This document shows, in pieces, positions 1 to 11,643 of a stretch of 64,000 nucleotides of DNA. The notes below the pieces were generated by a model that saw nothing but the letters and a program-made list of their open reading frames with translations, ran no database searches and was not told the origin of the DNA. The translations under genes and the position numbers were made by a program. Where the stretch lies: contig NC_080422.1 of the NCBI RefSeq assembly GCF_029873635.1, forward strand, positions 4,878,001-4,942,000, in the 5' to 3' direction. Source of the DNA: Malania oleifera (lineage: Eukaryota; Streptophyta; Magnoliopsida; Santalales; Ximeniaceae). Numbering within the stretch: position 1 is the first letter of the stretch; each line of letters starts with the position of its first letter.

Positions 1-53
1 TTTGCTTGTGATCCTCAAATCTTTTGAAATTCAAGGCTGAATTTTTTTCCAAC

Positions 54-499
54 TGAGGTAGATTCAATCTAGGACAAGAAACTAGACCATTGATGGACCC
101 TTGTTCGAGATCACCAGAGAAGGTTGTTGTGTTTAATTAATTAGTTTATTATTGTTGGAGATCAATGGAGAAGGTTGTTCAGTTTACTTAATTAGTTTAT
201 TATGTGAGTTTGGTTTAACTAGTAGTAGGATTATTTGTATTTGGGCCTATAGGTTTTTTTGTAATTTCATGTATCTTTAGGGGCATATGTGTAATATCCT
301 GTACTAGGCTTTCTTAATATCTTATAAATAGTGTATGAAAGCCTTGTAAGAGGTGGTTTTTGATGAATTTGAATTGAAGTGAACACGTGATTCCAGCTCC
401 CCCAGCGTATCTCCTTCTTTCTTCCTTCTTCCCATCTCATCTCCTCTCTCTCTCCCAAATTATGTGTTGGCTGTAGTCCCTTGATGCTGTCCTGAATCA
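54..499 (+). mobile_element. LTR-like segment (related to the solo LTR at 7467-7895)
   Basis: This segment shares its order of blocks with the LTR at 7467-7895: AGGACAAGAA near the left end, a TATAAATA box (323-330), then GTATGAAAGCC, GATGAATTTGAA, a CT-rich stretch, and CTTGATGCTG near the right end. The right edge is taken as the CA at 498-499 and the left edge (TG at 54) by analogy. No matching target duplication was found, so it may be a truncated copy, or the 3' LTR of an element whose body lies left of the window. Confidence 0.5.
107..209 (+). repeat. 51-bp tandem duplication inside the LTR-like segment
   Basis: Two adjacent imperfect copies begin GAGATCA at 107 and 158. Each contains GAGAAGGTTGTT and TTAGTTTATTAT. 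The related LTR at 7467 has no clear second copy, so this is probably private to this LTR. Confidence 0.6.
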
Positions 500-541
500 G
501 CGCTAGATGTTATCTCTCCAAGCGAGAGATGACTCAAGGAT

Positions 542-920
542 TTGGGTAGGGGACACCTTTGGCTCTTTCTCCACAAAAAATCTTTCTTCCCTCAGCTCAC
601 CAAATCCTTGAATCCTTGTCCAATTCGCCTTGAATACTTTCATTTGGGAAAGGAAGACAAAGATTCCTTTCAAATCAGAGCTTTCATGTGGATTTTGTTC
701 CTCCATAGGCTTAATACTAATACCAATTATTTGTTGTAGTCGAGGAGGCTTTATAATGCTGTCAGTCCGAATACGTGTTTCATGTGCCCCGAGTCAAATG
801 ACACCACTGACCACTTGTTCCTATATTGTTGGGTGGCTCAGTGGCTTAAGGTCCTTTTGCTTTCAGTATTGGTGACATTGGCGCTCCCACGGACAGTTGA
901 AAAGAAAAAACAATAAGACA
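542..920 (+). pseudogene. LINE reverse-transcriptase C-terminal zinc-binding (zf-RVT) relic
   Basis: Read on the plus strand from 542, this stretch resembles the zinc-binding domain at the C-terminal side of plant LINE reverse transcriptases. Visible landmarks are a FMWILFLHRLNT segment, SRRLYNAVSP, CFMCPES and DHLFLYC, giving the C-x2-C and H-x4-C zinc-ligand pattern. One stop codon (about 740) breaks the frame before SRRLYN. The upstream reverse transcriptase is missing, so this is a fragment with no expected function. It appears to be a different LINE from the one at 1296-2390. Confidence 0.75.
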
Positions 921-1295
921 AAGAGGAAATGACATACCAATCAATAGTAGTCAAGTGCAATGGTCCACACAAGTTGAAAATTTCCCTCTCAGAGGCCATC
1001 AAACCTATTGTTCCTCCTGTTTGATATCCTCAAAAGTTGTGCTGTAAACATAAAAAAAAATCCCAAATGAATGGAAGAAAATAACTTTAATACCAATATA
1101 CAAAAATAAAAGAGATTCAAAATTGGAATGCCTATTAAATTTATGAGTCTGACATTGACACTTTATAAAAGTGTAATCCAACAAAGATTAAGGTTAGAAA
1201 TTAGAGTGGCACAATATCAGCTTGCTTTTTTGTCTAGGTTTCAATTATAGAAGCTATATTGTTACACCTATTAAGAAAATTAATTTAAAAAATTA
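921..1295. other. Intergenic, nothing recognised
   Basis: AT-rich sequence with no open reading frame, RNA gene or repeat that I can support. Confidence 0.5.
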
Positions 1296-2390
1296 GTGAA
1301 AATAAGAGGAAATTGCATGTTGTTTGACCTAAAGAAAATCTGTGCTAAGGTATGCAGGGAAGTTGTATTAGTGGGTTCTAGTGGGGAAGCAGGCAGTAGG
1401 TATATAGGTGTTGTAAAGAATATGTACGATGGGGTAATGAAAAGTGTGAGGGCCATAGGTGGAGCTGAAGGAATTTTCGATCACAATAATGCACATCAAG
1501 AGTTTGCTTTGAGTCCTTATCCTTTTGTTTTAAATATGGATGAACTTAAGAGGAATGTCTAAATGAGATTGTTTGTACATTGACATTGCCTTGATTGATG
1601 AATTGGAAGTAGAATTGAATCTAAGTTGGAATCATGGACAGAAACTTGAATTTGGAATTTTAAGATAAGTGGTAGTCAAAAAAAAAAAAACATGAAATGC
1701 AGGTTTAGCCATTTTAGAAGGAATATTAGAAGAAATATTAAACTCAGTGATGAAGAAATTATTAGTGTTTCTAGATTTTGGTACCTTGGATCCATCAAAC
1801 AAGCTGAAGGAGAAACTGAAAACATAGAACTAAAGCAGGGTAGCATGAAGAAGTGCTTGGGGCATGTTATGTGATCATAAAATAATACTTAAATTAAAAG
1901 GAATGTTCAATAGGAAGGCTATAAGACTAGCTATGCTATATGGAGTTATGGATAAAAAAAAGTTGGACAACTAAGAAACAATATAAATAAGGTTGCATAG
2001 ATAAGAATGCTAAGACTAAAAGATAAATTAAGGAATGGAAACATTTTTGGTAAGCTAAGCATAGCCTGATAATGTAAGATAATGGAAAAGCACCTAAGAT
2101 GGATCAGGCACTGGCATCATAAGCCAAATAATGCACTGATAAGGAGGGGCAAGTTACTTTTTGTTAGTGATGGAAATAGTGGGTGGGTTAGACCTAGGCT
2201 AACTTGGACTAAGATAGTATTTGAAACACCCCACTTTGTAAAGGATATTACTCTAAACCATACAAATTGGCAGAAGAAGAATCATGTAGCTAACCACAGT
2301 GGGATTTATGGCCTAGTTGTTGTGGTTGTAGTTATTGTAATCGTAATATATTCAATTTCCAATCTCACACTCCCAAGGTAAAGGAATCAT
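1296..2390 (+). pseudogene. Decayed non-LTR reverse transcriptase (LINE) relic
   Basis: Three separated stretches follow the order of the C-terminal half of a common plant non-LTR reverse transcriptase. At 1296-1562 there is a VVKNMYDGVMKSVRAIGG block and an FALSPYPFVLNMDEL block (finger/palm region). At 1692-1874 there is SRFWYLGSIKQAEGE (thumb side). At 2082-2381 there is LRWIRHW, RGKLLFVSDGN, GWVRPRLTWTKIV and WQKKNHVA (tail). Stops and frameshifts lie between them, and the catalytic YADD-type block is not intact. The valine run at the end (about 2318-2350) matches the repetitive tail often seen in predicted proteins of this family. It is non-functional. Confidence 0.75.
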
Positions 2391-3195
2391 AAATTAACTT
2401 CCCACTGTGTGTGGAACACATAAGACTCATGTGTCTAAGGTTTTGAAGCAATCATGTATAGTTTGAATACCCAAGTGCAAATTTCTTCAGGCTTCAACCT
2501 GCTACAGGATGAAAAAGATTATACTAGATATTCTCAGTCTTTTGATCCCAAGCTAAATTACACATAAAATGTGCTTATCAATAGTCCACCATGTAGTTAA
2601 CAAAGATGCTCCAAAGTCTGAAATCTTCAAAGCGTTTCATATCATTATTTTTATTTAGGAACATTTCAAAGTAGGTCATATCCAACTATTTCTCCCATTA
2701 AAAAGCTTTAGCTACTAGTATGAAAGAGATGGAGTTAAGAGTGCAACGTCGCTCCAGTCTTCTAAGCGAATTAGAAGTTGTATACATCTATGCATGGTCA
2801 TATTCCCCCTTCTCCAATCCCTTCTTAGAGGAAAGTCGGCGCACCCAATGAGAGGGAGGGGGCTGGATTTTGAGTTTAGCAATAACAAAAATAATCAGGT
2901 CAAAAACTAATATTATATTCACCTATGGAAAGTATGGAAAATAAGGCTGCAAATTAATTAGCCAGCAAAAAGGGAATCAGCAAAATGCATGTTTTCCAGT
3001 TGGCACTTGGCACTACATTACCAATATTATTTTGAACCAATAAAAATAAAGAACACCTAACAAAATCATACCAGATGTTGGCAAGGAAATTACTTCAATG
3101 TTATATAACCAGCCTATATAATCAGACTTCATAACCAAACTATTCATGACATAAGATGTTGACGCATAATTCAGCTATTGCACTTCTTACAAAAA
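2391..3195. other. Intergenic, nothing recognised
   Basis: No gene or repeat seen. The last bases (TGTGA, 3196-3200) are the likely target duplication of the gypsy element that follows. Confidence 0.45.
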
Positions 3196-3200
3196 TGTGA

Positions 3201-3615
3201 TGATGTAGGACAAGAATTGTAATTCAGAAATAGAGAGAGAATTGAGAGAACTAGGGCAGAACAGAACAAGGACTCAGTAATAGACTGGGGAAAGAGACAA
3301 AATTAGGAGCAGAACAGAACAGAGATGGGAGAGGAAGAAGAAGAAGAAAGAAGATGAGAACCTATGGGAGAGAGAGAGAGATGGAAACTGCATAACAATT
3401 CTGATTTCAAATGATAACTGTACATCAACGTACATGTCTAGCATTTACATCACTACTACTACTAACCAATATTTACAAAATAATCCCAACTAAACACAGC
3501 AATACCAAAGAAAGTCACTAAAGAATACAAAGAGGTCCTAATACAAGCACAATTTCCTAATCTACACCTAAAATATGTGTCAATGGGTGGCCTATAGGAT
3601 ATAGACAGTCCATCA
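3201..3615 (-). repeat. 3' LTR of gypsy family 1
   Basis: On the minus strand this runs from TGATGGACTGTC to CTTGTCCTACATCA. It matches the inverted LTR at 11330-11643 and the fragment at 12139-12294. It is about 415 bp long and includes a GA-rich tract (CT-rich in the element's sense) around 3225-3385. Confidence 0.7.
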
Positions 3616-3679
3616 TACTCTGCCAGCTGAAAGTAACTCTACTCTGAAGAGTGGGACTGCAAATATGACTCTAGCGACT

Positions 3680-4716
3680 CAGGAGCTCTCTTATAGACAA
3701 CATCCTTAGTAAGCCATTTACCATTTGACTCAGGATGACCTCTCCAGTCCACTGAACCAAGTATCGACGAAAACCACCGTGAGGAGATGCCACGAACTCA
3801 TCATCCAAAACAAACTCTATTGTCTACTGTGGCTGAAAATTTGAGGAAGGCTGAGGAGCTGCTGACCTTCTATGAGCATCAAATGGGAAAGAAAGAGGCT
3901 TGAAGGTGACTTGGTAAGGTGTCAACTCCTCTGCATTAAAAATTGGAATAATGGTCAAATGAGCAGGCAAATTAAGTAGATATGCATTAGGTCCAAGTAT
4001 CTTAAGGGTGGGGAAGGGCCAATGACAAGGGCATAGAGCTTTTTAAATGAATTTCTAAGGTAGTGTTTAGATCTAACGTGAACCATGACACTATCAGCTA
4101 CATTAAATTATCTAGCTCTGTGATTTACCAGTGCAGCAAGTTTATAATCCATATTACTCATGGCAAGTTTTTGCCTAACCTTAGCATGCAACTCATGAAT
4201 GTGATGAACAAAAGACTCAACAGGCTTAGAAATATAGGCATTTGGTGGCAAAGGAACAAGATCAATGGGTGCATGGGGTTTGTAACCAAATACACACTTA
4301 AAAGGACTCTTACCCGTGGACCTGTTCATAGAATTATTATAAGCAAACTCAACAATAGGCAACACCAAGTCCAAATTGCCCCTTTTTATCCCACAACACA
4401 CCTAAGTAGGTCACCAATACTACGTTCACAACCTCATTTCGCAATCAGTTTAGGGGTGGTGAGCAAAGAAAACAGCGAGTCCTGACATTTTCCCAAGTGT
4501 CTTCCAAAAATAACTAGAGAACTTGGTATCCTTATCAGACACTATAGAGTTTGGAAACCACTGCAAGTTGATGACCTCTTTAAAGAATAATTTAGCCACA
4601 TGAGATGCATTATAATTCATATTACATCGAATAAAATGTGCCATCTTGGAGAATCTATCAACAACAACAAAATATGGAATTATGTCCCCAGGCTCTTTTG
4701 GGGAGTCCAAAAACAA
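3680..4716 (-). pseudogene. Integrase and chromodomain remnants, gypsy family 1
   Basis: On the minus strand, 4716-4450 has the integrase core beginning ([14 protein letters not shown] and [14 protein letters not shown], carrying catalytic-region aspartates). After frame breaks, 4401-4108 has the downstream LPIVEFAYNNSMNRSTGKSP block and the HIHELH block. Around 3800-3680 the translation shows FRRYLVQW and then, in another frame, GHPESNGKWLTKD, which is chromodomain-like. An integrase with a C-terminal chromodomain marks a chromovirus. At least two frame breaks make it non-functional. Confidence 0.75.
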
Positions 4717-5047
4717 AATCCATACTTAGGTCTCTCCAAGGTTATGTATGGCAACAGCAGAGGTGTATAAAGACTAGTGTTGTGTCCCTTAGATTTGACT
4801 AACTATCCCTTAGATTTGACTAACTAACAAGTGCGACACAAAGACACTATCCTAGCAACATCCCTCTTCAAGGAAGGCCAATAAAACCTATCCTCAATTG
4901 AGGCAATGGTTTTATCTCTCCCTAGGGGACCAACTAACACTTCAGCGTGCAATTCCCAGACTAAAAGATCTCTAAAAGAAGTACGAGCAATGTATTCTCA
5001 TGGACGATGAAACCTACAAAATCTCTACGATGGCTCCCACTCAACTC

Positions 5048-5527
5048 CTAAAAGACAACCCCAAAATCAAGGCAAATAGAATAGTCATTATTCAGACAAT
5101 CAAACCCAATGACCTTACCTCTCAAGACATGGAGAATAACTGCTACACTACTAAGGCCATCAACTACTTTATTCTCAACAACATAACAATGCTTAAGAAC
5201 AAAGGTGTACTTGTTGAGGAACTCTACCCAACCAGCATGCCTCTCACGCATCTTATTTTATGAGCTCAAATATTGCAAAGCAAGCTGGTTAGAAAAGAGT
5301 ACAAACTGTTAGTAGTATCACCAATGTTGAAGGGATCTCACTATGGCATAAAACTCTTTATCGTACATGCTATATCTTTGTCTAGCATCTGAAAGTTTTT
5401 CACTGAAAAATGCTATAGGGTGTCCCTTCTGACTCAAGACCCCACCTATACCTACTCCTAAGGCATCACAAGACACCTCAAACGCTCTACTAACGTATGG
5501 ATGCCCAAGTACAAGTGCTTCAACCAT
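5048..5527 (-). pseudogene. RNase H domain remnant, gypsy family 1
   Basis: The minus-strand reading at 5527-5318 shows FEVSCDALGVGIGGVLSQ, IAFFSEKLSDARQRYS and YDKEFYAIV, the typical gypsy RNase H start (D...G.G..L, then the conserved E). Its continuation at 5251-5048 follows a frame break. The same block recurs in the second family-1 relic at 33852-33604, which is degraded differently. Confidence 0.8.
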
Positions 5528-5903
5528 CTTCTGTTTGACCTCTTTAAATGCTCTAACAGCTAATGGGGTCTAATGAAAATCTCCTTCCTTCAAACACTCA
5601 ATGATAGAAGCCACGATGGTGCCAAAATGCCTTATGAATTGCCTAAAGAAAGTAATGAAGCCATCAAAACTACATACCTCAATAATAGTCCTACGCTTAG
5701 GCCACTCTCCAATGGTTCTTACCTTTTTTGGATTAGTAGCGAGTCCCTAAATAGAGATCACAAAACCAAGAAAAGGCACACTAGATTGTAAGAAGCTACA
5801 CTTCCCAGGTTTAGCAAACAACTGCACTTCCCTTAAAGTGACAAAGACCTCATGAAGATGTATCAAGTGCACCTCCCTTGATTCACTATAGACAAGTATA
5901 ACA

Positions 5904-6254
5904 TCAAATTAGACCACTAAGAAACCCATTGTGCAGGTAAATCTTGGAGTACCAACTTGAGCCAGCTAGCATATCAAGCATATCCTCAAGTCTAGGGATA
6001 GGGAACCTACACTTGATGGTGATTTTGTTGATGGCTCTACTAACCGAGCACATCCTCCAAGATCCATCATTTTTTGGAGTTATAAAAGCTGGTATTGCAC
6101 AAGGACTAAGACTATGTCTCGCAAAACCCTTGTCAAGGAGTTCCAATACTAGCCTATTCAATTCAGTACACTCTTTAGTGTTCATCCTATAATGTGATAA
6201 ATTAGGTAATTGTGAACCTAGAATGAGGTCTATGGCAAGTTGCATATCTTGCAT
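5904..6254 (-). pseudogene. Reverse transcriptase N-terminal remnant, gypsy family 1
   Basis: The minus-strand reading gives ELLDKGFARHSLSPCAIPAF, the TPKNDGSWRMC block and the [13 protein letters not shown] block, followed by YSKIYLHNGF. These correspond to the first conserved blocks of gypsy reverse transcriptase. The region that should hold the catalytic (F/Y)xDD motif (about 5880-5560) is broken by stops. Confidence 0.8.
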
Positions 6255-6699
6255 AAGTGGTAGCTCACTAGGTAGCTCATTGGTACAAGATCAAAAAACT
6301 CAACTAACAACATTCCTGCCTTAGGTGGATATGCACAAGAAAACTCTCGATCCTCAGAAGGAACTTCTTAAGCAATAACTGCTAAAATGCCTATTTCCAA
6401 AGCTCTCTTGCTCAAAAGCCCTATGATCTAGCAAGTGAATGCTTCTTTGAACTCAGAATTGAAGGGCTATCCTGTTCCTTAACTTAAGATCCCTAGAATA
6501 GGCTAAGTAAGGGTCAAGATGATATGCTTATCTTTGTGCCTAAATATGTAAGGGTTTTCCCTACCATGACTAGTTACATCATAATCAAATAATCATGGTC
6601 GCCCTAACAAAACATGGGTCATATACATCAGGAGCAAATTGCGATAGACCCTATCCTTATAATCTCCCATTTGGATGGGTACAAGACACCTCTCGGTAA

Positions 6700-6936
6700 C
6701 TAGTAAATTTATCCAGTTTACTGAATTCACCTTGAAAAAATGAGGGTGTGGCTCTCCCTTAGTTTAATCTTTCCTAGAGCAACCTTGGAGACCATATTCA
6801 TGCCACTACCCCCATCAAAAACTAACTTACATGTCCTATCTCCACAACGAATGACAATGTTGGAAAGTAGTGGTCTGCTTCCACTTCTCAAAATCATCAA
6901 CAAGCTCACTCTCATCTCTCGAGTACACAACAACAT
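6700..6936 (-). pseudogene. Aspartic protease remnant, gypsy family 1
   Basis: The minus-strand reading contains LVFDGGSGMNMVSKVAL, which lies where the family's D-S/T-G active-site triad is expected, in the form LVDGGSSMN and similar seen in this clade. It is short, broken on both sides, and lies between gag (right) and reverse transcriptase (left) as expected. Confidence 0.6.
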
Positions 6937-7466
6937 CTACAACCTAATCCTCACAACCAGCAAGCCATCAGTTTCACCCTCTAAACCTGAGGCTGGTTGG
7001 GGACAAAGAGCTGCAACTCTAGCAAGGCAACAATAACACTGCATAAATGAGCTACTAGCATAAGGAAATACAAGGTCCATTAGAGCGAACGACATGATGG
7101 GACTCTATTTGCTTCACAAAACCCTCTCTAGGGGTAGATTGAGGGATGGTAGACCTAAACCAAGGAAATGATTTGGAATGACAAGACTCACTCACCTAAG
7201 ATAGGGAGATCTTAGGTACTTTTTGAGGCCAAGAGATTTCTAATAAGCTGCCTCTAAGGTCTTAGGTGAAAACAATACAATTTTTCACCTAACATCTTCC
7301 CTAAGACCACTCACAAACCTAGCCATAGTATGAGGTTTGTCTTCAACAAATTACACTCCTAAGCATCAACTCCTAGAATCAATCAATATAGCTGGCTACC
7401 ATAGCAGTTTGTCTATGGTTCAAGTCCATTGAACAACTGGCTCTTATAGGAAGGAGAGAGGTACTT

Positions 7467-7895
7467 TGATGTAGGACAAGAAGCAAAACCTTGGGAAGAT
7501 CTTTTTTGGAGAATAATTAAGAATTGGGCCAAGGGATTGTTAGGTTTCGTTAGTAGATAATTGTGTGCTTAGTTTAATTAGTATGGGATTATGTGTGCTT
7601 GGGGGCTTGAATGTAATATTTGTGTATATTAGGGGTATGTTTCTAATTTAATGTAGTTTTAGGTGTATATATGTTAGAGGCTTTCTTATAAAGGGTATGA
7701 AAGCCATGTAGAAGTTGGTTGATGAATTTGAATATGTATGAAAGCCATGTAGAAGTTGGTTGATGAATTTGAATATGAAGTAAACGTGAGAATCGAGATT
7801 TTCCACTTATATCTCCTCCCTTCTCTCTTCCTTCTTCCCCTTTCCTCCATTCTATCTCTTATGGCTGCAAAATCCTTGATGCTGCCCCTGCCTTA
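7467..7895 (+). mobile_element. Solo LTR, 429 bp, target duplication TACTT
   Basis: It starts TGATGTAGGACAAG and ends CCTTA (expected CA mutated to TA). Direct TACTT copies flank it at 7462-7466 and 7896-7900. It contains a 41-bp tandem duplication (ATGAAAGCC at 7697 and 7738) and a CT-rich tract, like the segment at 54-499. No internal retroelement sequence is present, so it is a solo LTR left by LTR-LTR recombination. Confidence 0.75.
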
Positions 7896-9188
7896 TACTT
7901 TTCTCACAATTGTTGTCTCATTATTTCCCTCAAAGTAATAAGGGGTTCCCCCAACCATTCTAGGATATGTTGTGCAGTTGTCAATACTTCTTTGCTGGTC
8001 CTACAAGTTTCATCTTGACAAAGCAAACTTTGTCCTCACCCCGTCTATAGTACCAATCAAAGAAATCCTCAATCTTTGCTACCCAGTCTAAAAAGTAGCT
8101 CAAGTCTAATTTCCCATTGTAGGCACGCACATCTACCTTAACTCTTTTTGAAGCATCTCCATAGTCCTCCTGATATAGCCTAGGAGACTATTGAACATGC
8201 CTAGTGTTAGGTTGGTACCCTACATCATTATACTCCTCAAAGTTACCTTGCTCAAATAGACTAGATTGACCTAAGGCTAGATGTAGCGACCCTCAATAAA
8301 ATATAACATAATAAATCAAAAATGGTCCCGAACCCGTGGGTAACGGGGACACCTGTCAAACGCAGCGGAAATCTACGCAGCAGTAAACATAAGATCCAAA
8401 CATCCATCATAAAACATAATACTAGTAACATAATACCAGAGTTTACTACATCTCCCAATACTGTACATACATATACAACCCTCAAAATATCAAAATGACA
8501 CTAGGACCATATAACAAAAATCTACTGATCCTAATACATAGCTTACCCTTCTATTAGGGAAGCACCAATCACTCAACGGCGGCCCTGACCCGCCAGTCTC
8601 TCTAGATTTCCTGAAAATCATTTAATGTTGGGGGTGAGACACTTCTCAATAAGGGAAAATAAACTAAATATAACTGTGTGGCAACATGAACATTTAAAGT
8701 GCTTATACATATACAGTACATTTCATAACTCTGGAAATAATCATAATATCATACTAGATAATCATGTACTTCCATATTTGTTAATAAATCATAACATACA
8801 TAACCATCTGACTGTTATAACCGTAATACTGAAAATACTGAAAACTTACCCAAGATGAATAGTTAGCTAATGTCATGTATTACCTCTCATGACGGGTTGT
8901 GCAGCTCGAAGGTGGGACCCGACAATGGCTGGCCGACCACTGCTGAATCAAATATGTCTGTAAGTACGATGGGCCCGCTACACCCTAGTCCGGACTGCCA
9001 GGTGGACGTCCACACTCTACTGAAAGCCACATCGACTATCCATCTCTCATCCCCTCGTGGGATGGTTAGCACTAATCTAACGTAGATATCTAATCTACAC
9101 AAATAGCTACGGTACCGAGCCCTGAACTGAACTAAACTAACATCCTGGTTGTAATAACATATAATACATGAACATACATAACATCATC

Positions 9189-9433
9189 ACGGCCTCGTGC
9201 CGAAAACATAGATACGGCCTCGCGCCGAAATCATAAATACAGCCTTGTGCCGATAACATAAATACATGGCCTTGCGCCAAAATCGTAAATACGGTCTCGT
9301 GCCGATAATATAAATACATGTTCTCGCGCCAACATCGTAAATACAACCTCGTGCCGATAATATAAATACATGGCCTCGTGCCAACATCGTAAATATGGTC
9401 TCGTGCCGATAATATAAATATGGCCTCGCGCCA
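9189..9433 (-). repeat. GC-rich LTR minisatellite, about ten 23-30 bp units
   Basis: There are about ten imperfect units of the form GGCCTCGTGCCG followed by an AT-rich ATAAATA spacer; alternate units are about 29 and 23 bp. It makes a CpG-rich island in an otherwise AT-rich LTR. Equivalent arrays lie in the LTRs at 15061-15152, 22021-22147 and 48121-48356. Confidence 0.8.
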
Positions 9434-9660
9434 GATACGTTTCAGGTATTTACATTCTGAAAATAACTCATTTGTCATATATTCGTCAAACTCAGTATAG
9501 CATAACTCGTCTTTCAAAATACCTGAAAATATGTTTTGATCGTAAAATCCTTCATATCATGATTCACTTCACATAAAAATAATGTTCATGCCACACATAT
9601 GCCGTTTAAAGTCATGCTTCATATTCTAAAATCATTATTTCTGGCATCTCATACATACAT

Positions 9661-10022
9661 ATACATTTTCATCATAATAACAGTATTTTCCAAACATACA
9701 TTTCATATGTAATATGCAAATATAGCATAAGCTTTTTTGAAAATAAATGTGCTCATAATTAATAATAATATGCATGGAAAATAACTGCTTTAATTTATTC
9801 CCTTACCTGACTACTGAGAAAGCCCCCAAAATATACATTTTCATATGTACATTTTTATCATAATAGCAGTATTTTCCAAACATACATTTCATATGTAATA
9901 TGCAAATATAGCATAAGCTTTTTTGAAAATAAATGTGCTCATAATTATTAATAATAATATGCATGGAAAATAACTGTTTTAATTTATTCCCTTACCTGAC
10001 TACTGAGAAAGCCCCCAAAATA
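9661..10022. repeat. Tandem duplication of about 187 bp in the LTR
   Basis: The block from ATACATTTTCAT through CTTACCTGACTACTGAG to CCCCAAAATAT occurs twice, with anchors at 9681/9867 and 9800/9990 (offsets 186-190). The homologous LTRs at 14150 and 21118 have it once. Confidence 0.85.
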
Positions 10023-10378
10023 TCCTAGGCTAACCCCCGTATGACTTCCTGATCAACACCCTGAAACTCAAAACCCCTAGTACTAAATATCAGTATTTTC
10101 ATGCGTACATCAATTTCTATAACTACCATAAAGTCTGATTTGACTTAAAAAGTCTTACCTCAACTTTGGGATGATTTCCAACTTCGTCTTCCCAACGATC
10201 CGCTCCAGCAAACTTGTAAAGAACTCTGCCAAAAGCGTCGTGGTAGCCTCAAATCTTCGATCCGGCATAAAACTAGCCCAAAATCGAAGAGAGAGAGAGA
10301 GAGTGAGAGAGCCGAAGAGGAGAGAGAGAGAGTGGAGAGGAAGCTTCAAATGAAATAAAAATCGGATAGACAGCAGGA

Positions 10379-10565
10379 TTCGTCGACGAGCCAGACCTTC
10401 GTCGACGAGTCCTTCACAAATTTCGTCGACGAGACCCTGTATTCGTCAACGAAATTCAGGCTGCCTCAGAACCCCTTTCGGTATTTTCTCGTCGACGAAA
10501 CCCTATGTTCGTCGACGAATTCTCTTAAGCCTTCGTCGATGAAACCCTATGTTCGTCGACAAAGC
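10379..10565. promoter_or_regulatory. U3 palindrome cluster (TCGTCGACGA), about nine copies
   Basis: There are about nine perfect or one- to two-base variants of the 10-bp palindrome TCGTCGACGA within 190 bp. They lie about 80-270 bp from the 5' end of the LTR in its transcription sense, so within U3. The TATA box found next to the cluster in sister LTRs has decayed here. A regulatory role is inferred from position only. Confidence 0.6.
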
Positions 10566-11329
10566 TTGGCAGCTTCCTTCTGTTTCTTTTTCCAATTTCC
10601 CTTTCTTTTATCATTAAAATTCCATTTTTAATTCGGGTCGTTACACTAGAGGCACTGACCTAGTCTACCGATAAGTTTTGGAGCTGCTCATATTTTTAGT
10701 TGCTAGAGGCACTCTAGGAGTAGGAAGAATGCCCTAGGCTGACCCTACTGAATATGGGGACTCATTAAGGTGCCTAACTGATTGTTAAATGTCATTTACA
10801 ATAGGGCATTTACCTAACAACTTCAAGACTTGGGCAAACTATTCTCTGAGGTGCTCAAATTTTTGGTCCACTGACTCTTGAGAAGAGTCTAATCGAATAG
10901 ACAAGGATTGGGTATCAATCGGTTCAAGTTTAGTGGGATTGGTTTCAATATCTTTGTTGGCAACCATGGGTAATGCAACATGGTGCAACGATGTTGAGGA
11001 AGACTAAACTTAACTATGACTTATATGAATCCTAAAATTACTACAATGCACATACGTGAAGCTATCGAACATAATGCATATGAATTAACATGGTACCACA
11101 TAACACGGCGACAAGGAATGAACTAGGTATGGGTATGAATAAAGATTCGAGCAATGACTAAACTAAAGGAATTCACAAGGGCATTTTTTTTTTTTTTTAA
11201 TGGTAACAAAAAACTTGGAATTATGCAAATCACTAATTTCCCTAATCATGCAAATGTTAGTCAAGAGAAATGTGAGAATTTTGGTTACTCTCCAAAGATT
11301 TTGAACACATGAACCAAGGAAATTGTACT

Positions 11330-11643
11330 TATGTTAGGATCTCTTCGTATAATTTAGTGACTTTCTTTGGTGTTTTGTAAAATATGTCTTAGTCATAGTA
11401 GCCGTATAAGTTGATGTACGGTTTTCATTTGAAATATGAATTGCTGAGTAGTTTCCCTCTCTCTCTCTCTCTCTCTCACAAGTTCTTTTTCTTCTTCTTC
11501 TTCTCCTTATAACTGCTGGTCATGCAAGCTGATGTACAACTATCATTTAAATCTGCCAGTTTCCCTTCTCTTCTTCTAATTATTTCCCTAATTCTCTCAA
11601 TTCTCTCTCTATTTCTGAATTATAAATACTTGTCCTACATCAA
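11330..11643 (+). repeat. Inverted LTR copy of gypsy family 1
   Basis: This is the reverse complement of much of the 3' LTR at 3201-3615, ending CTTGTCCTACATCA. It is followed by a primer-binding site on the plus strand. It therefore points opposite to the gag-pol remnant of the same element. Its left border is approximate. Confidence 0.7.

Larger units (their letters stand above)
8282..10645 (-). mobile_element. Solo LTR, 2.36 kb, target duplication CTAGA
   Basis: The ends are TGTAGCGACC and GGTCGTTACA, with CTAGA at 8277-8281 and 10646-10650. The body aligns block by block with the LTRs of the complete element at 14150-23118: GCGGAAA near the left, GGTGAGACACTTCTC, a GC-rich minisatellite, CTTACCTGACTACTGAGAAA, then TCGTCGACGA palindromes near the right. 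Judged by the complete element, its transcription direction is minus. No internal domain remains. Confidence 0.9.
7080..10967 (-). pseudogene. gag remnant of gypsy family 1, split by two solo LTRs
   Basis: gag appears to start at the minus-strand ATG at 10967 (MVANKDIETNPTKLEP). It continues to 10651, then resumes left of the solo LTR 8282-10645 at about 8276 (LDWVAKIEDFFDWYYRRGED and KMKLVGPAKKY blocks). It resumes again left of the second solo LTR 7467-7895, with KPHTMARFVSGLREDVR near 7330-7280. This is the usual gypsy capsid layout. Several stops are present. Removing both LTRs and one copy of each target duplication restores the block order, which confirms gag as the insertion target. 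Confidence 0.7.

Noticed and set aside
4063-4485. 140-codon open frame on the plus strand
   Set aside because: It is the antisense shadow of the integrase remnant on the minus strand and resembles nothing itself.
9189-9433. Regular short repeats with AT-rich spacers, CRISPR-like at first sight
   Set aside because: Spacers are not unique sequences, the units vary, it lies inside a plant LTR with target duplications, and no cas genes exist. It is a minisatellite.
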